Assembly (NCBI RefSeq): GCF_002904295.1
Contig: NZ_PPHG01000027.1
Location: 77,953 to 141,952 of the forward strand
Length of the DNA: 64,000 nucleotides
Origin: Amycolatopsis sp. CA-128772
GTDB lineage: Bacteria > Actinomycetota > Actinomycetes > Mycobacteriales > Pseudonocardiaceae
Direction of reading: 5' to 3'
Shown: in pieces, positions 8,479-17,571 of the stretch
Position numbering within the stretch: the stretch's first letter is position 1
Layout of the letters: each line of letters starts with the position of its first letter
Made by a program: the position numbers and the translations under genes
The notes under the pieces: model-generated
What the model was told of the DNA's origin: nothing
Seen by the model: only the letters and a program-made list of their open reading frames with translations
Databases searched by the model: none

Positions 8479-9349
8479 GGTAGCCGGGAGGAGTCATCGG
8501 TCAGGGCCGCCGACTGCCTCCGCGGGACCGTTTGAGCCGACTGCTCAAAGTGGGGGCGTGTCGGTCCGTCGGTCACCTCTCCGATACCGGTCTACTTGAG
8601 CGTGCCGGCCCCCGTGGTGCCTCGTGCTGCAGCCGAGGGAACACTCCGAACCTCGGCTCCATCCGAGCATCCGCTCGGTGGTACTTCGGAAGTGGGGAAG
8701 GTGAACTGATCTTGGGGTCACACCAGGATCAGGGACGTGATGCACAGAGGAACTGGATTACCGTCACGATCTCCGGAACAGTGACCGTGACGGCAACCCG
8801 GCTGGTGACCTTCGTGGTGCTGGTACTTCTAGGCATAGGAAACCTGTACCCGCACTGACCGGTCATCTCGCTGTGCGTTTGGCGGCGGGGTTCGTTCGCT
8901 GAAGCGAGCCCCGCCGTGCTCCACACTGACACTTTGCTGTTTTGACTCTTAAGTGTCAAAGGCACTGTAGCCCCGCTCATGATCGACTTCCGGCAAGCCG
9001 GCTCCGTCGGCGAGGCGTGCCGCTGCGGCCATGCCGCTGATCCAGTCCGGGCCGATCGTGACGGTTGAGAACCCCGCCCCAGTGGGTAGGTTATGGGCAC
9101 TCGGGACGGGGTCTCGGGAATCGGGCGGCGGCCTGCCGGGATGACCCGCCTCACCGTCGGGGCGGTGCAGCGCAGTGAGGTCATCCCAGCAGGCCGCCGT
9201 CATCACTTCCGCGTTTCCTCACTCGCGCTGCAGCCGAGCGCCGCCACCGCACTGCATGGCGGCCCGAGAAAAGGCGGGTATCGCTGGTCCCTGCCGATGC
9301 GCGGGTACGGAGCAGAAGCGGCGCAGCCGATGAAGGCCGCGCCGCAGGC
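8479..9349. other. Long intergenic region with a possible membrane micropeptide and a hairpin
   Basis: About 870 bases without a firm gene. A plus-strand frame ending at 8858 carries a single hydrophobic helix (TRLVTFVVLVLLGIGNLY) but lacks a convincing start. A minus-strand frame ending at 8949 (tail GLPEVDHERGYSAFDT) may be a decayed gene. A near-perfect 20-bp inverted repeat sits at 9127-9198. Confidence 0.4.
9127..9198. repeat. Near-perfect inverted repeat (20-bp arms)
   Basis: Arms at 9127-9146 and 9179-9198 match at 19 of 20 positions around a 32-base loop. The single mismatch becomes a G-U pair in a minus-strand transcript, so it could be a terminator for the minus-strand gene ending at 9350, although it lies 150 bases beyond. 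It is not followed by a T-run. Confidence 0.6.
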
Positions 9350-9748
9350 TCAGCCGCGTCGACGACCGAGCAGGCGCGCGGTGAGGCTCTGACTCAGCCC
9401 GACACCAACGCCGGTGAGAAGGGCGTAGCCGGCCGCACGCACGGTGTCCGGGCATCGCCGCCGTCGCGGAGGCGGGGCCGGAACGGGCTGGGTGAACACG
9501 CCGGTGGCGCTGTCGGGGCGGGCGAGCCGGTGGGTGGCGTGCGCGACGTCGGTCAAGCGGTCGGAGACGGGCTGGCCTTCCCAGGCCAGCACTTCCATCC
9601 GGCCGAGTTCGGCCAGTGCCGCAAGGCGGTGGTCGGCGGAGGCGACCAGCCAGCAGCATCGGCCCAGCGAGTCGTGAACGCGGCGCGCGTGCGCGAGCAG
9701 CGCGTCCTCGGCCGCGTCCGGGCTGGGCGTGACGGTCAGGGACGCCAC
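9350..9748 (-). CDS. Hypothetical protein with C-terminal hydrophobic segment
   Basis: 132 residues from a GTG at 9748 with no clear ribosome site. I do not recognise a family. The N-terminal part is helical and alanine-rich (DAAEDALLAHARRVHDSLGR), followed by a proline/arginine linker and one C-terminal hydrophobic stretch (AAGYALLTGVGVGLSQSL). Protein-like codons continue upstream in frame to the 3' end of imuB without a usual start, so the gene may start earlier with a rare codon or have lost its start. It lies 92 bases after imuB in the same direction. Confidence 0.45.
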   Translation of the reverse strand: MASLTVTPSPDAAEDALLAHARRVHDSLGRCCWLVASADHRLAALAELGRMEVLAWEGQPVSDRLTDVAHATHRLARPDSATGVFTQPVPAPPPRRRRCPDTVRAAGYALLTGVGVGLSQSLTARLLGRRRG

Positions 9749-9840
9749 GCGGTGCTCGGCGAGGATCGATGCGAGCGGATCGCCGGTCTCGCTGGTGGTG
9801 GCGAAGGCAGCAACAGCGTGATGGACCGGCCCGGCCGCGG

Positions 9841-11394
9841 TCAGCAGGGCCGCCAGGCCAAGAGCAGGGCGACCTCGCTGTCATCGGCGGGATGGGCCTC
9901 CAAGATCACTTGGATCCGGGCGAGGCGCTGCGGGCGCCGTGGCGTCGACAGCGCGCGCCGGCAGACCCACGGTCCGGCCCAGCCAAGGACCCGCCGCGGC
10001 TGGGAATCATCGACACTGACCGTGGTGGGCGGGTAGGTGAGTTCGCCACGGTCGGTGCAGCGGACGACGTCGCCGACCGGATCGAGCACCCGCACCGGTG
10101 TCGGCTCGGGTGGCACCAACGTGGGTGACGGGGCCGGCAGCCGGCCGGGCCACGGCTGGTCTGCGGTCGCCGGGGCGCGGGGTTCGCCCCACGGGACGAG
10201 CCGGACCCGCACACCGGGGTCACGACCACCGTCAAGCACTGGTGCGAGGACCGCGTCCGGGCCAAGGAGCCCCTGGATGCGGACCAGGGCACGGCCGGCG
10301 CGCTCGGCAGCGTCGGCGTCACGCCCCACCGACCCGAGCTGAAGCTGCAGCGCCTGGCCACCGACGACCTCCTCGGGCACCAGCTGCAGCCGGATGATCC
10401 CGGCGGTGGGCCGGGCCTCGCGGCGGGTGGTGAGCCAGCCCTCGCATTGCCACCGCACCCGGTCTGCCGTCGCGCGGGCAGTCAGCGGTTCGGCGCACCG
10501 CCACACCCGCACCCGCTCATCTCCGGCCTCGGTCGTTGCGACGATCGCCAGGCGGGTACAGGCCAGGCTGTGGCGGGCGAGGGCGGCGAAGAACCGCTCG
10601 CCGAGGTTCTTGGCGACGAACGCGGCCTCGTCGACCCGCTCCAGCGGATGCTCGAACTCCTCGAGGATCGACAACTCCGGCGGCAGAGCACGCCGCAGCG
10701 GCGGCCGCTGCGAGAGCCCACGGGCAAGCCGGTGAGCAGCGATCGCATCCTGCGGAAACCGGCCGGCGATGTCACGTTCGGCCAGCGCAGCAAAGGCACC
10801 GAGGGTCTTCAAGCCCAGGCGGCGCAGCAGCCCGACCAGCTCACTGCGGTCCTCGCCGGGCTGGTCCAGCTCAGTGATCGACAGCGGCGCCAGGAACGCC
10901 GCCGAGCCGCCCGGCGGGACGAGGACGGAGCGGCGGGTGGCGAGCGTCGCGGCGAACAACCCGTCGGCGATACCGACCTGACACTCCACCCCCGCACCCG
11001 CAGACACCTCGTCCAGCAGCAGCTCGGCGAGCGCTTCTTCCCCGCCGAAGTAGCCGGCCGCGCCGGTGACCGGGACTGCGACGATGCCGGGCCGGACCAC
11101 TTCAATCCCGACGGCCTGAGCCTCGACCGCCGCGGCGACCGGCTCGAACAACCGCGCATCCCGCTCCGGATCGTGCTGGTGCACCACCAGCTCCGCACAA
11201 CGGGACTGAGCGTCGCGGCGGCGCATCCCGCGCCCCACCCCATGCCGGCGGGCGGCAGCCGAGCACGCAACGACCCGGTTGGCCGAGAACACCGCTGCCG
11301 GCGTCAGCGGTGGCGTGCCGGCTGCGGCTCCGGCGGCGACGACCGGCCAGTCCGGGCACCACAGCACCAGCAGCCGCGGCGCGTCAGCGCTCAT
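9841..11394 (-). CDS. imuB: ImuB, Y-family polymerase-like mutasome subunit
   Basis: The protein is about 517 residues from the ATG at 11394 (RLLVLWCPDWPVVAAG follows); a start at 11415 would add 7 residues. ImuB is a catalytically degenerate Y-family protein that bridges the beta clamp and DnaE2 in SOS mutagenesis. The palm is recognisable (ANRVVACSAAARRHGVGRGM; GAAGYFGGEEALAELLLDE), as are the fingers/thumb (LGLKTLGAFAALAERDIAGR). It normally lies next to dnaE2; here the only dnaE2 sequence is a broken piece 9.5 kb away, so ImuB may lack its polymerase. A LexA-type box lies about 190 bases upstream. Confidence 0.92.
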   Translation of the reverse strand: MSADAPRLLVLWCPDWPVVAAGAAAGTPPLTPAAVFSANRVVACSAAARRHGVGRGMRRRDAQSRCAELVVHQHDPERDARLFEPVAAAVEAQAVGIEVVRPGIVAVPVTGAAGYFGGEEALAELLLDEVSAGAGVECQVGIADGLFAATLATRRSVLVPPGGSAAFLAPLSITELDQPGEDRSELVGLLRRLGLKTLGAFAALAERDIAGRFPQDAIAAHRLARGLSQRPPLRRALPPELSILEEFEHPLERVDEAAFVAKNLGERFFAALARHSLACTRLAIVATTEAGDERVRVWRCAEPLTARATADRVRWQCEGWLTTRREARPTAGIIRLQLVPEEVVGGQALQLQLGSVGRDADAAERAGRALVRIQGLLGPDAVLAPVLDGGRDPGVRVRLVPWGEPRAPATADQPWPGRLPAPSPTLVPPEPTPVRVLDPVGDVVRCTDRGELTYPPTTVSVDDSQPRRVLGWAGPWVCRRALSTPRRPQRLARIQVILEAHPADDSEVALLLAWRPC

Positions 11395-11580
11395 CCCGCG
11401 ATCCCAGGCGACCATCGCGCGAGCCCCGCTGCCGCCCGTGCCTCCGGCTGGCCATCAGCCTGAGTGGAAGCTGGCCGCGGCGAGTGGTCACGAGGGCCTC
11501 GCCCCCGGGCGCCGTCAACTCGACTCAACTCCAGACCACATCGTGCGCGCTCCTGCCGGGGAGCGCGCCACCGAATGCTA

Positions 11581-11596
11581 TCGAACGCTTGTTCGT
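11581..11596. promoter_or_regulatory. LexA-type SOS box
   Basis: TCGAACGCTTGTTCGT matches the actinobacterial LexA operator (TCGAAC, 4 bases, GTTCGA) at 11 of 12 defined bases. It lies in the 400-base gap between imuB (minus) and ligD (plus), about 190 bases from either start. LexA control of imuB is well established in actinobacteria; control of ligD would be unusual. The rest of 11395-11791 shows nothing recognisable. Confidence 0.75.
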
Positions 11597-11791
11597 ATGC
11601 TGCGTCGGCAAGTCCGCGTTGTCAAGCCGAGGCGGCAACCGTCACCCGGTAGCGCCGGAGTCGTGCGGAGGGCGTTCGAGGTGGCACCGGGTGTCACCGG
11701 TTAGGGCGTTGACCAGCGCAGATCCGGCGAAGCTCGGCCGAACGGGTTACCGTCGAGTCAGCGCGATGGTGAATCGGGACGGAGGCTCCGC

Positions 11792-13031
11792 ATGGCTCTG
11801 CGCGACTCCCTGTCCCGGATCCCGGAGTGGGTGGAATTGATGCTCGCCAAGGCCGACGGCGGCCGGCTACGGGCGGGCTCGGAGTGGGCGTACGAGTACA
11901 AGCTGGACGGCTACCGAGCCTGCATGCAGATCGCCGCGGACGGCACCACAGTCCTCACCAGCCGCAACGGTATCGACTTCACCCACGAGTTCGCCGACCT
12001 CGCCGGCGTCCTCGCTCCTGCACTCGAGGGCCGTCCGGCAGTGCTCGACGGGGAGATCGTCACCTACAACCAGAACGGCCAGATCGACTTCGGGCTGCTG
12101 CAGGAACGCCGCGGCCGCTACCAAACGCACCGCAGCTCACCCCGCCGCAACGAGCCGTTCGACGACGCCCCGGTCCGCTTCCTCGCCTTCGACCTGCTCC
12201 ACCTCGGCGAGACCTCCCTGCTGCGCCAGCCCTACGAGCAACGCCGCGCCCAGCTGACGGCGCTACCGAAGCCGGACCCGTACCGAGTGTCGGTAGTGCG
12301 CGCATTCCACTTCACCGAGCTGGCCGCAGACCGCCGGACCCCGCAAGACCTGCTCGACCACGTCGCTGCCACCGGCCACGAGGGCCTGGTCGCGAAGCTG
12401 CTCAGCGCGCCGTACCTGCCGGGCAAACGCCCCGCTTATTGGCTCAAGCACGCCCTAATCCAGACCACCGAGGTCATCCTCTGCGGATGGCGACCTGGAC
12501 AGAACCGGCTCTCCGGTTCGCTCGGCGGCCTGCTGTTGGGCGGCCACGACCCGGACACCGGCGAGCTGGTCTACATCGGCGACGTTGGCACTGGTTTCAC
12601 CGAGGCCGCGCGCGCCCATCTGCTCACCCGGCTGGAAGCTCTCGAGCAGCGCCGGCACCCGTTCGCCGTGACCCCACCACGCGAAGACACCGCCCGCGCC
12701 CACTGGGTACAGCCCGAATTGGTCGGAGAGGTCGTCTACCGGCAGTTCACCCGCGGCGCCGGCCGGCTGCGCCACACCGCGTGGCGCGGCTTGCGCGAAG
12801 ACCGCAAACCTGCCGACGTTCTCGCCCCACGCGCCCGCGAACGCGTTGATGCCGAAGCCGCCCCCGCACCCGGCCAGCGGCCGGCAGCGCGCGCACAAGA
12901 GCCAAGATCGGCTGCGGCTGCCTCGACGCCGTTGGGACCGAAAGTCACGGTGCAGGCCGGAAACCGGCGCCTGATCCTGTCCAACCTCAATAAACAGCTG
13001 TATCCATCGGGGTTCACCAAGGGCGAGGTGA
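11792..13031 (+). pseudogene. ligD: ligD, 5' part: ATP-dependent ligase domain (gene split by an element)
   Basis: Codes for 413 residues of a Lig-Pol LigD, the ligase of bacterial non-homologous end joining with Ku. The adenylation motif EYKLDGYRA holds the nucleophilic lysine, followed by the motifs FLAFDLLHLG, GHEGLVAKLL and WLKHA and the OB-fold. After a linker the polymerase domain begins (NRRLILSNLNKQLYPSGFTK) and stops at GEV, where foreign DNA starts; 17 unrelated codons then lead to a stop at 13084. The remaining polymerase domain lies at 20576-21400. The ligase half might still be active alone. Confidence 0.9.
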
Positions 13032-13132
13032 CTGTTGACCGGACTACGGCGCGACACACCGAGACAGCCTGTTCGCTTGGATGAGGCGAGTCGGTAGACC
13101 TCACTCACTTTGATCACGAAGGTGGGTGGGCG

Positions 13133-14377
13133 GTGCACGAGGATGTGCGAGACGTCGACGCGATCCGAGTTCTGGCTTCGGGCAGCGTCGTCGCTGACCG
13201 AGGACAGGTTCCGTGGCTGGTGGTTGACGACGACGGCTCGCCGGTTGAGCCGGTTCGCCGGTACCTGAACGACTTCGTAGCTCGTGGCGCGAGCAGTGCA
13301 TCGGTGCGCAGCTACGCCTACGCGCTGCTGCGCTGGTGGCGCTGGCTACGCGCCGTAGACGTCGCCTGGCACCAGGCAACCCCGGCGGACGTCCGTGACC
13401 TGGTGCTTTGGCTCCAGCGAGCGCCCAAACCACGCTCAGCCGAGCGCACCGTGTCGGTGACGACGGCCGGCACGGTCAACCCAGTCACCCGCAAGAAGCA
13501 CCTCGGCGACGGGTATGAGCCGCGCACGATCCGGCACTCGAACGCGGTTGTGCGGGCGTTCTACACCTACTGGACCGAAGACGTGCGCGACGGCCCGCTG
13601 ATCAACCCGGTCCAGCTCGACCGCCGGCATCAGGAGCGCCGCCCGCACGCCCACCACGACCCGCTAGAGCCGTTCCGGCCTGAGGGCAAGCTCCGCTACA
13701 ACCCGAAGGTGCCGAAGCGCCGACCACGGGAAATGCCCGACAGAGCCTGGAGTGACGTGTTTGCCAGGCTGACGTCAAATCGGGACCGCGCGCTGTTGTC
13801 GATGGACATCAGCTGCGCGGCCCGCGCCTCGGAGCTACTAGGCCTCTGCATGGACGACCTTGACTGGGGTGACCAGCTGGTGAGAGTGATCCGCAAGGGC
13901 ACCCGGGCCGAGCAGTGGCTCCCGGCCAGCTCGGAGTCGTTCGTGTGGCTCCGCCTCTATCTGGCCGATCTGGGGCGACCGCTGGCACCGAACGCTCCGC
14001 TCTGGTGGACGCTGCGCCGCCGCGATCATGGCGACGGGCTGCGACGCCAGCCGATGAACTATGAGGCCTTGCGTGCGGTGCTGCGCCGGGTCAACGCCGC
14101 GCTCGGAACCAACTGGACGATGCACGATCTGCGGCACACCGCCTCGCTGCGGATGTCTCAGGACGAGAACCTGTCACTGAAGGACGTGCAGGTCATCCTC
14201 GGCCACGCCCACCTCTCGACCACCGCCGACATCTACACAGTCGAAGACGACCTCCACGTGGTCCGCCGAGTCCACCAACATCTCGCCGAACGCGAGAAGC
14301 GGAACCGGCAAACGCCTGCACCGGTCGCCGACGGCTACGACGGAGCCGATCTCGCCGTGCTCTTCGGAGAAGTTTGA
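13133..14377 (+). CDS. Tyrosine recombinase A of the element (TnpA-like)
   Basis: The 414-residue protein has an N-terminal SAM-like core-binding domain (about 20-150; YLNDFVARGASSASVRSYAY) and a C-terminal phage-integrase catalytic domain. Catalytic residues are visible: the first Arg in DISCAARASELLGL, HxxR in MHDLRHTASLRMS, His in VILGHAHLSTTADIYT and the Tyr at its end. GTG start after AAGGTGG. Its stop overlaps the ATG of the second recombinase by one base (TGATG), so the two are made together. It probably cuts and joins one side of the element during excision and integration. Confidence 0.9.
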   Translation: MHEDVRDVDAIRVLASGSVVADRGQVPWLVVDDDGSPVEPVRRYLNDFVARGASSASVRSYAYALLRWWRWLRAVDVAWHQATPADVRDLVLWLQRAPKPRSAERTVSVTTAGTVNPVTRKKHLGDGYEPRTIRHSNAVVRAFYTYWTEDVRDGPLINPVQLDRRHQERRPHAHHDPLEPFRPEGKLRYNPKVPKRRPREMPDRAWSDVFARLTSNRDRALLSMDISCAARASELLGLCMDDLDWGDQLVRVIRKGTRAEQWLPASSESFVWLRLYLADLGRPLAPNAPLWWTLRRRDHGDGLRRQPMNYEALRAVLRRVNAALGTNWTMHDLRHTASLRMSQDENLSLKDVQVILGHAHLSTTADIYTVEDDLHVVRRVHQHLAEREKRNRQTPAPVADGYDGADLAVLFGEV

Positions 14378-16812
14378 TGCCGACTTCCACCACCGAACTG
14401 GGCCAGCTTCCTCCTACGCGATCCACCCTCTACGGAGCCGCCAAGTACCGCCGGCACGACGACTTGCTCGATGTCCCCGTCGCGGGCGGAGAGCGCGACA
14501 GCTGGTCCGTCGATGCGGTCCTGGATCTCCTGCCCACGCTGCCGACCTGGCCTCGGCAAGCGCACCGCTGGTACCGCGATCGGCTACACGACGGGGCACG
14601 AGCCATCCTGGAATGGCTGAGTCACCAGCCCTGCGCAGGATGGCAAGATCGATGGCTGCGCTCCGGTGCCGATGAGGGACTGGCCTGGCTCGACCAGCTG
14701 GTAGCCACGACCGACGCCAGCGATCCACAGGCCCGGGTGGCAAGTCTGCGCATCGGGCTGAAGAGCCTGATGCTGTGCCGGATCGTCATGCCCAGCCACG
14801 AATTCCTCGACGCCTACCATTCCCAGTCGCTGCTGAGACACGCTCGGGAAGTGTTCCGCCCGGACCTGTTCGCCGGGCTCGAGGAACACGCGCACGAGCT
14901 GGACGTGGGCGAACGCCGACTCGCCCTGGCACTCAAGGCGATCACCCGGATCGTCTTGCACACTGGCCGTGACCTCGACCAGTTGACCGCCGAGGACGTG
15001 CTGGCGCTTCGCGCCTGCACCATCCGGCTGCGAGGCAAAACCGACCCCGGTGTGTCCCTGGCCTGGACGCTGCTGCGCCACGTCACCGACCTGGGGCCCC
15101 ACCTGACGCTGCGCGAGGCAGTGCGGGTGGGACAGCGGCCCACGGCGGAACTGGTGGACAGCTACCGGATCCAAAGCCGCTCGGTGCGCGAGGTCCTCAT
15201 CCGGTATCTGGACGAACGACGGGCCACCCTGGACTACAGCAGCCTCCGGGTCCTGATCGGCAAGCTGGTCGGCCGATTCTGGGCCGACGTCGAACACCAC
15301 CATCCCGGAATCGACAGCCTCGAGCTGTCCGATGAGGTAGCCGAAGCTTGGAAGCAACGGCTCCGGACCGTCGCTGCCGCCGATGGCAGCACCCGTCCCC
15401 GTGCCGACTACTACGAGATCCTGACCATCGTCCGCGGATTCTACAAGGACCTCCACGAGTGGTCGCACGAAGATCCGTACTGGGCGACATGGGCCGTGCG
15501 CACCCCGATCCACCGGCGGGACACCGCCGGGTCGGTCAAGGCGAGGAAGAAGACCATAGCGACGATGCATCAGCGCACCCGGGAACGCCTACCGCATCTG
15601 GACGCCCTGGTCGCGACCGCCGAACGGCACAAGAACGAGCAGGCGGCGCTGCTGGCTGCCACCGACGCCGCGCAGATCGGCGAGACGTTCACCCACGCCG
15701 ACCGCCGCTACCGCCGCATCGTGCCGCACGTCTACACCGATTCGTCAAACCGCAACCGGACACCACCGTCGCGGGTCCTCGACCTCGACACCGGCGCGAC
15801 CACCGACGTCGGCAGGAACGAGCACAACGCCTTCATGGCGTGGGCCGTCATCGAAGTTCTGCGCCACACCGGCGTGCGGGTCGAGGAGCTGCTTGAGATC
15901 ACTCACCTCGGACTGGTGTCCTACACCTTGCCCGACACCGGCGAAACCGTGCCGATGCTGCAGATCGTTCCCTCGAAGGTCAACGAGGAACGGCTGCTGC
16001 TGGTCAGCCCGGAACTGGCCAGCGTCCTGGCGCTAATCATCACCCGGCTACGCAGCCAGAACCGTGGCGCCATCCCGCTCACCGCCCGCTACGACCACCA
16101 CGAACGCACCACGGGGCCGCCACTGCCGCACCTGCTCCAGCACCGCGTCGGCTGGAGCTGGGAGGTCCCCGGCGTCAACATGATCCAGAAGTGGCTCAGC
16201 TCCATCCTGACACTCACCGGCATCACCGACGCGGCAGGTGAGCCGCTGCGCTGCACGCCGCACGACTTTCGGCGGATGTTCGCCTCCGAAGCTGTCGGCA
16301 TCGGTCTGCCGGTGCACATCATCGCGCGGCTGCTCGGCCACACCAACATCAACACCACCCAGGCGTACATGGCGATCTTCGACGAACAGCTCGTGCGCGC
16401 CTACCGAGCCTTCCTCGACCAGCGCCGCGCCCAACGCCCGGAGCCCGAATACCGCGAGCCCACCGACGAGGAGTGGCGCGAGTTCCAGCAGCACTTCCAA
16501 CGCCGCAAACTGGCCCTCGGTGAATGCGGACGCCCCTACGGCACGCCGTGCAAGCACGAACACGCCTGCATCCGCTGCCCCAGCCTGCGTCTGACCCCCT
16601 CAGTCCGACCACGGTTGGTCGAGATCATCGCCAACCTCCGCGACCGGGTCCAGGAAGCCCAGCTCAACGGCTGGCTCGGCGAGGTCGCCGGCCTGCAGGC
16701 CAGCCTTAACGAAGCTGCCCGGAAGCTGACCAGCCTCGACCGAGCTCAAACACGCGGTCCTGCTGGCCCCGTCGACCTGGGTGTACCGACCATCGCCGAC
16801 TCGCCGGCGTGA
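14377..16812 (+). CDS. Tyrosine recombinase B of the element (TnpB-like), with zinc-binding tail
   Basis: 811 residues from the ATG at 14377 (after CGGAG). The N-terminal 400 residues are a long helical region. The catalytic domain follows, with Arg in RHTGVRVEELLEI, HDFRR, LLGHTNINTTQAYMAIF and the nucleophilic Tyr. Beyond it is a cysteine cluster (ECGRPYGTPCKHEHACIRCP) and a coiled C-terminus, typical of the large partner in multi-integrase elements. Coupled to recombinase A. All catalytic residues appear intact, so the element may still move. Confidence 0.9.
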   Translation: MPTSTTELGQLPPTRSTLYGAAKYRRHDDLLDVPVAGGERDSWSVDAVLDLLPTLPTWPRQAHRWYRDRLHDGARAILEWLSHQPCAGWQDRWLRSGADEGLAWLDQLVATTDASDPQARVASLRIGLKSLMLCRIVMPSHEFLDAYHSQSLLRHAREVFRPDLFAGLEEHAHELDVGERRLALALKAITRIVLHTGRDLDQLTAEDVLALRACTIRLRGKTDPGVSLAWTLLRHVTDLGPHLTLREAVRVGQRPTAELVDSYRIQSRSVREVLIRYLDERRATLDYSSLRVLIGKLVGRFWADVEHHHPGIDSLELSDEVAEAWKQRLRTVAAADGSTRPRADYYEILTIVRGFYKDLHEWSHEDPYWATWAVRTPIHRRDTAGSVKARKKTIATMHQRTRERLPHLDALVATAERHKNEQAALLAATDAAQIGETFTHADRRYRRIVPHVYTDSSNRNRTPPSRVLDLDTGATTDVGRNEHNAFMAWAVIEVLRHTGVRVEELLEITHLGLVSYTLPDTGETVPMLQIVPSKVNEERLLLVSPELASVLALIITRLRSQNRGAIPLTARYDHHERTTGPPLPHLLQHRVGWSWEVPGVNMIQKWLSSILTLTGITDAAGEPLRCTPHDFRRMFASEAVGIGLPVHIIARLLGHTNINTTQAYMAIFDEQLVRAYRAFLDQRRAQRPEPEYREPTDEEWREFQQHFQRRKLALGECGRPYGTPCKHEHACIRCPSLRLTPSVRPRLVEIIANLRDRVQEAQLNGWLGEVAGLQASLNEAARKLTSLDRAQTRGPAGPVDLGVPTIADSPA

Positions 16813-17017
16813 AAGCTGAGCAAGAGAGCCGAGTTCGGCCTCGGCGAGCCGGCACCTCCCCGGACGACAGTCACCCATGAGACCAAAGGTCGGAGCCAAG
16901 TCTGTCATGCTGATGAGCTGACGCAACTCGTGTCAAGAGTTGATCAAATGTTGCGTCTCAGTTGCGGGAAACGACTATGGATGGTGAAGGCGGAGTCCAC
17001 GAAGGGAGCTGAAGTCG

Positions 17018-17482
17018 GTGGGTATCGAGGTTGTACTTGTCGCGTTGGTTGCGTGGGCAGTCGGCAAGGCCCGCAGAGCGGGGAAGCAACTAGACGGTGT
17101 TGTCGACGAGGTGATCGATGCGGGCGCGGCACGAGCGCGCGACAAGGTTCGGGACGTTGTGCTAGGCAAGCTCGAGTCTGACTCGGCAGTGCAAAAATTG
17201 AAATCGGAGGTAGTCGAAACAGGACAAGTGTCGGAGCGAACTCGTCGGCGGGTTGTCGACGCAGTAGAGAATGCCGCCGAGGAAGACGAAAGGTTCGCTG
17301 CGCAACTCCGTGCAGTGATCGACGAAGCGCAGAAACACCCCACGTTGATGGTCCTCCACAACGAAACTGCCGTCTCCGGGACGGCCACTGCCAGCGGTCA
17401 AGGCACTATCGCGATCGGCGCTGTGGGCCGAGACGCAAACGTCCAGCAGCCGCCGGACCCTCAGAGGCCGGGCCGGGTGTAG
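17018..17482 (+). CDS. Small NLR-associated protein (hydrophobic N-terminus, charged helix, beta-rich tail)
   Basis: 154 residues from a GTG at 17018 preceded by AAGGGAG. It has an N-terminal hydrophobic segment (IEVVLVALVAWAVGKARR), a long charged amphipathic helix region (residues 20-110) and a Gly/Ala/Thr tail (SGTATASGQGTIAIGAVGRD) ending in Pro-rich sequence. Comparable short proteins sit before NB-ARC/TPR genes in actinobacteria, so it is probably a sensor, membrane anchor or effector partner. It ends in TAG; if read through, the frame runs 30 more codons to a TGA that overlaps the next gene's ATG (ATGA at 17572). The function is unknown. Confidence 0.6.
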   Translation: MGIEVVLVALVAWAVGKARRAGKQLDGVVDEVIDAGAARARDKVRDVVLGKLESDSAVQKLKSEVVETGQVSERTRRRVVDAVENAAEEDERFAAQLRAVIDEAQKHPTLMVLHNETAVSGTATASGQGTIAIGAVGRDANVQQPPDPQRPGRV

Positions 17483-17571
17483 AGCAGCCCGCCACCGGTT
17501 CTACCACCGCTCAGCCCACTGGAGACCGCGAAAGTACCAGATCGAGCGCGACAAGTTCTTCGACTCCTTCT

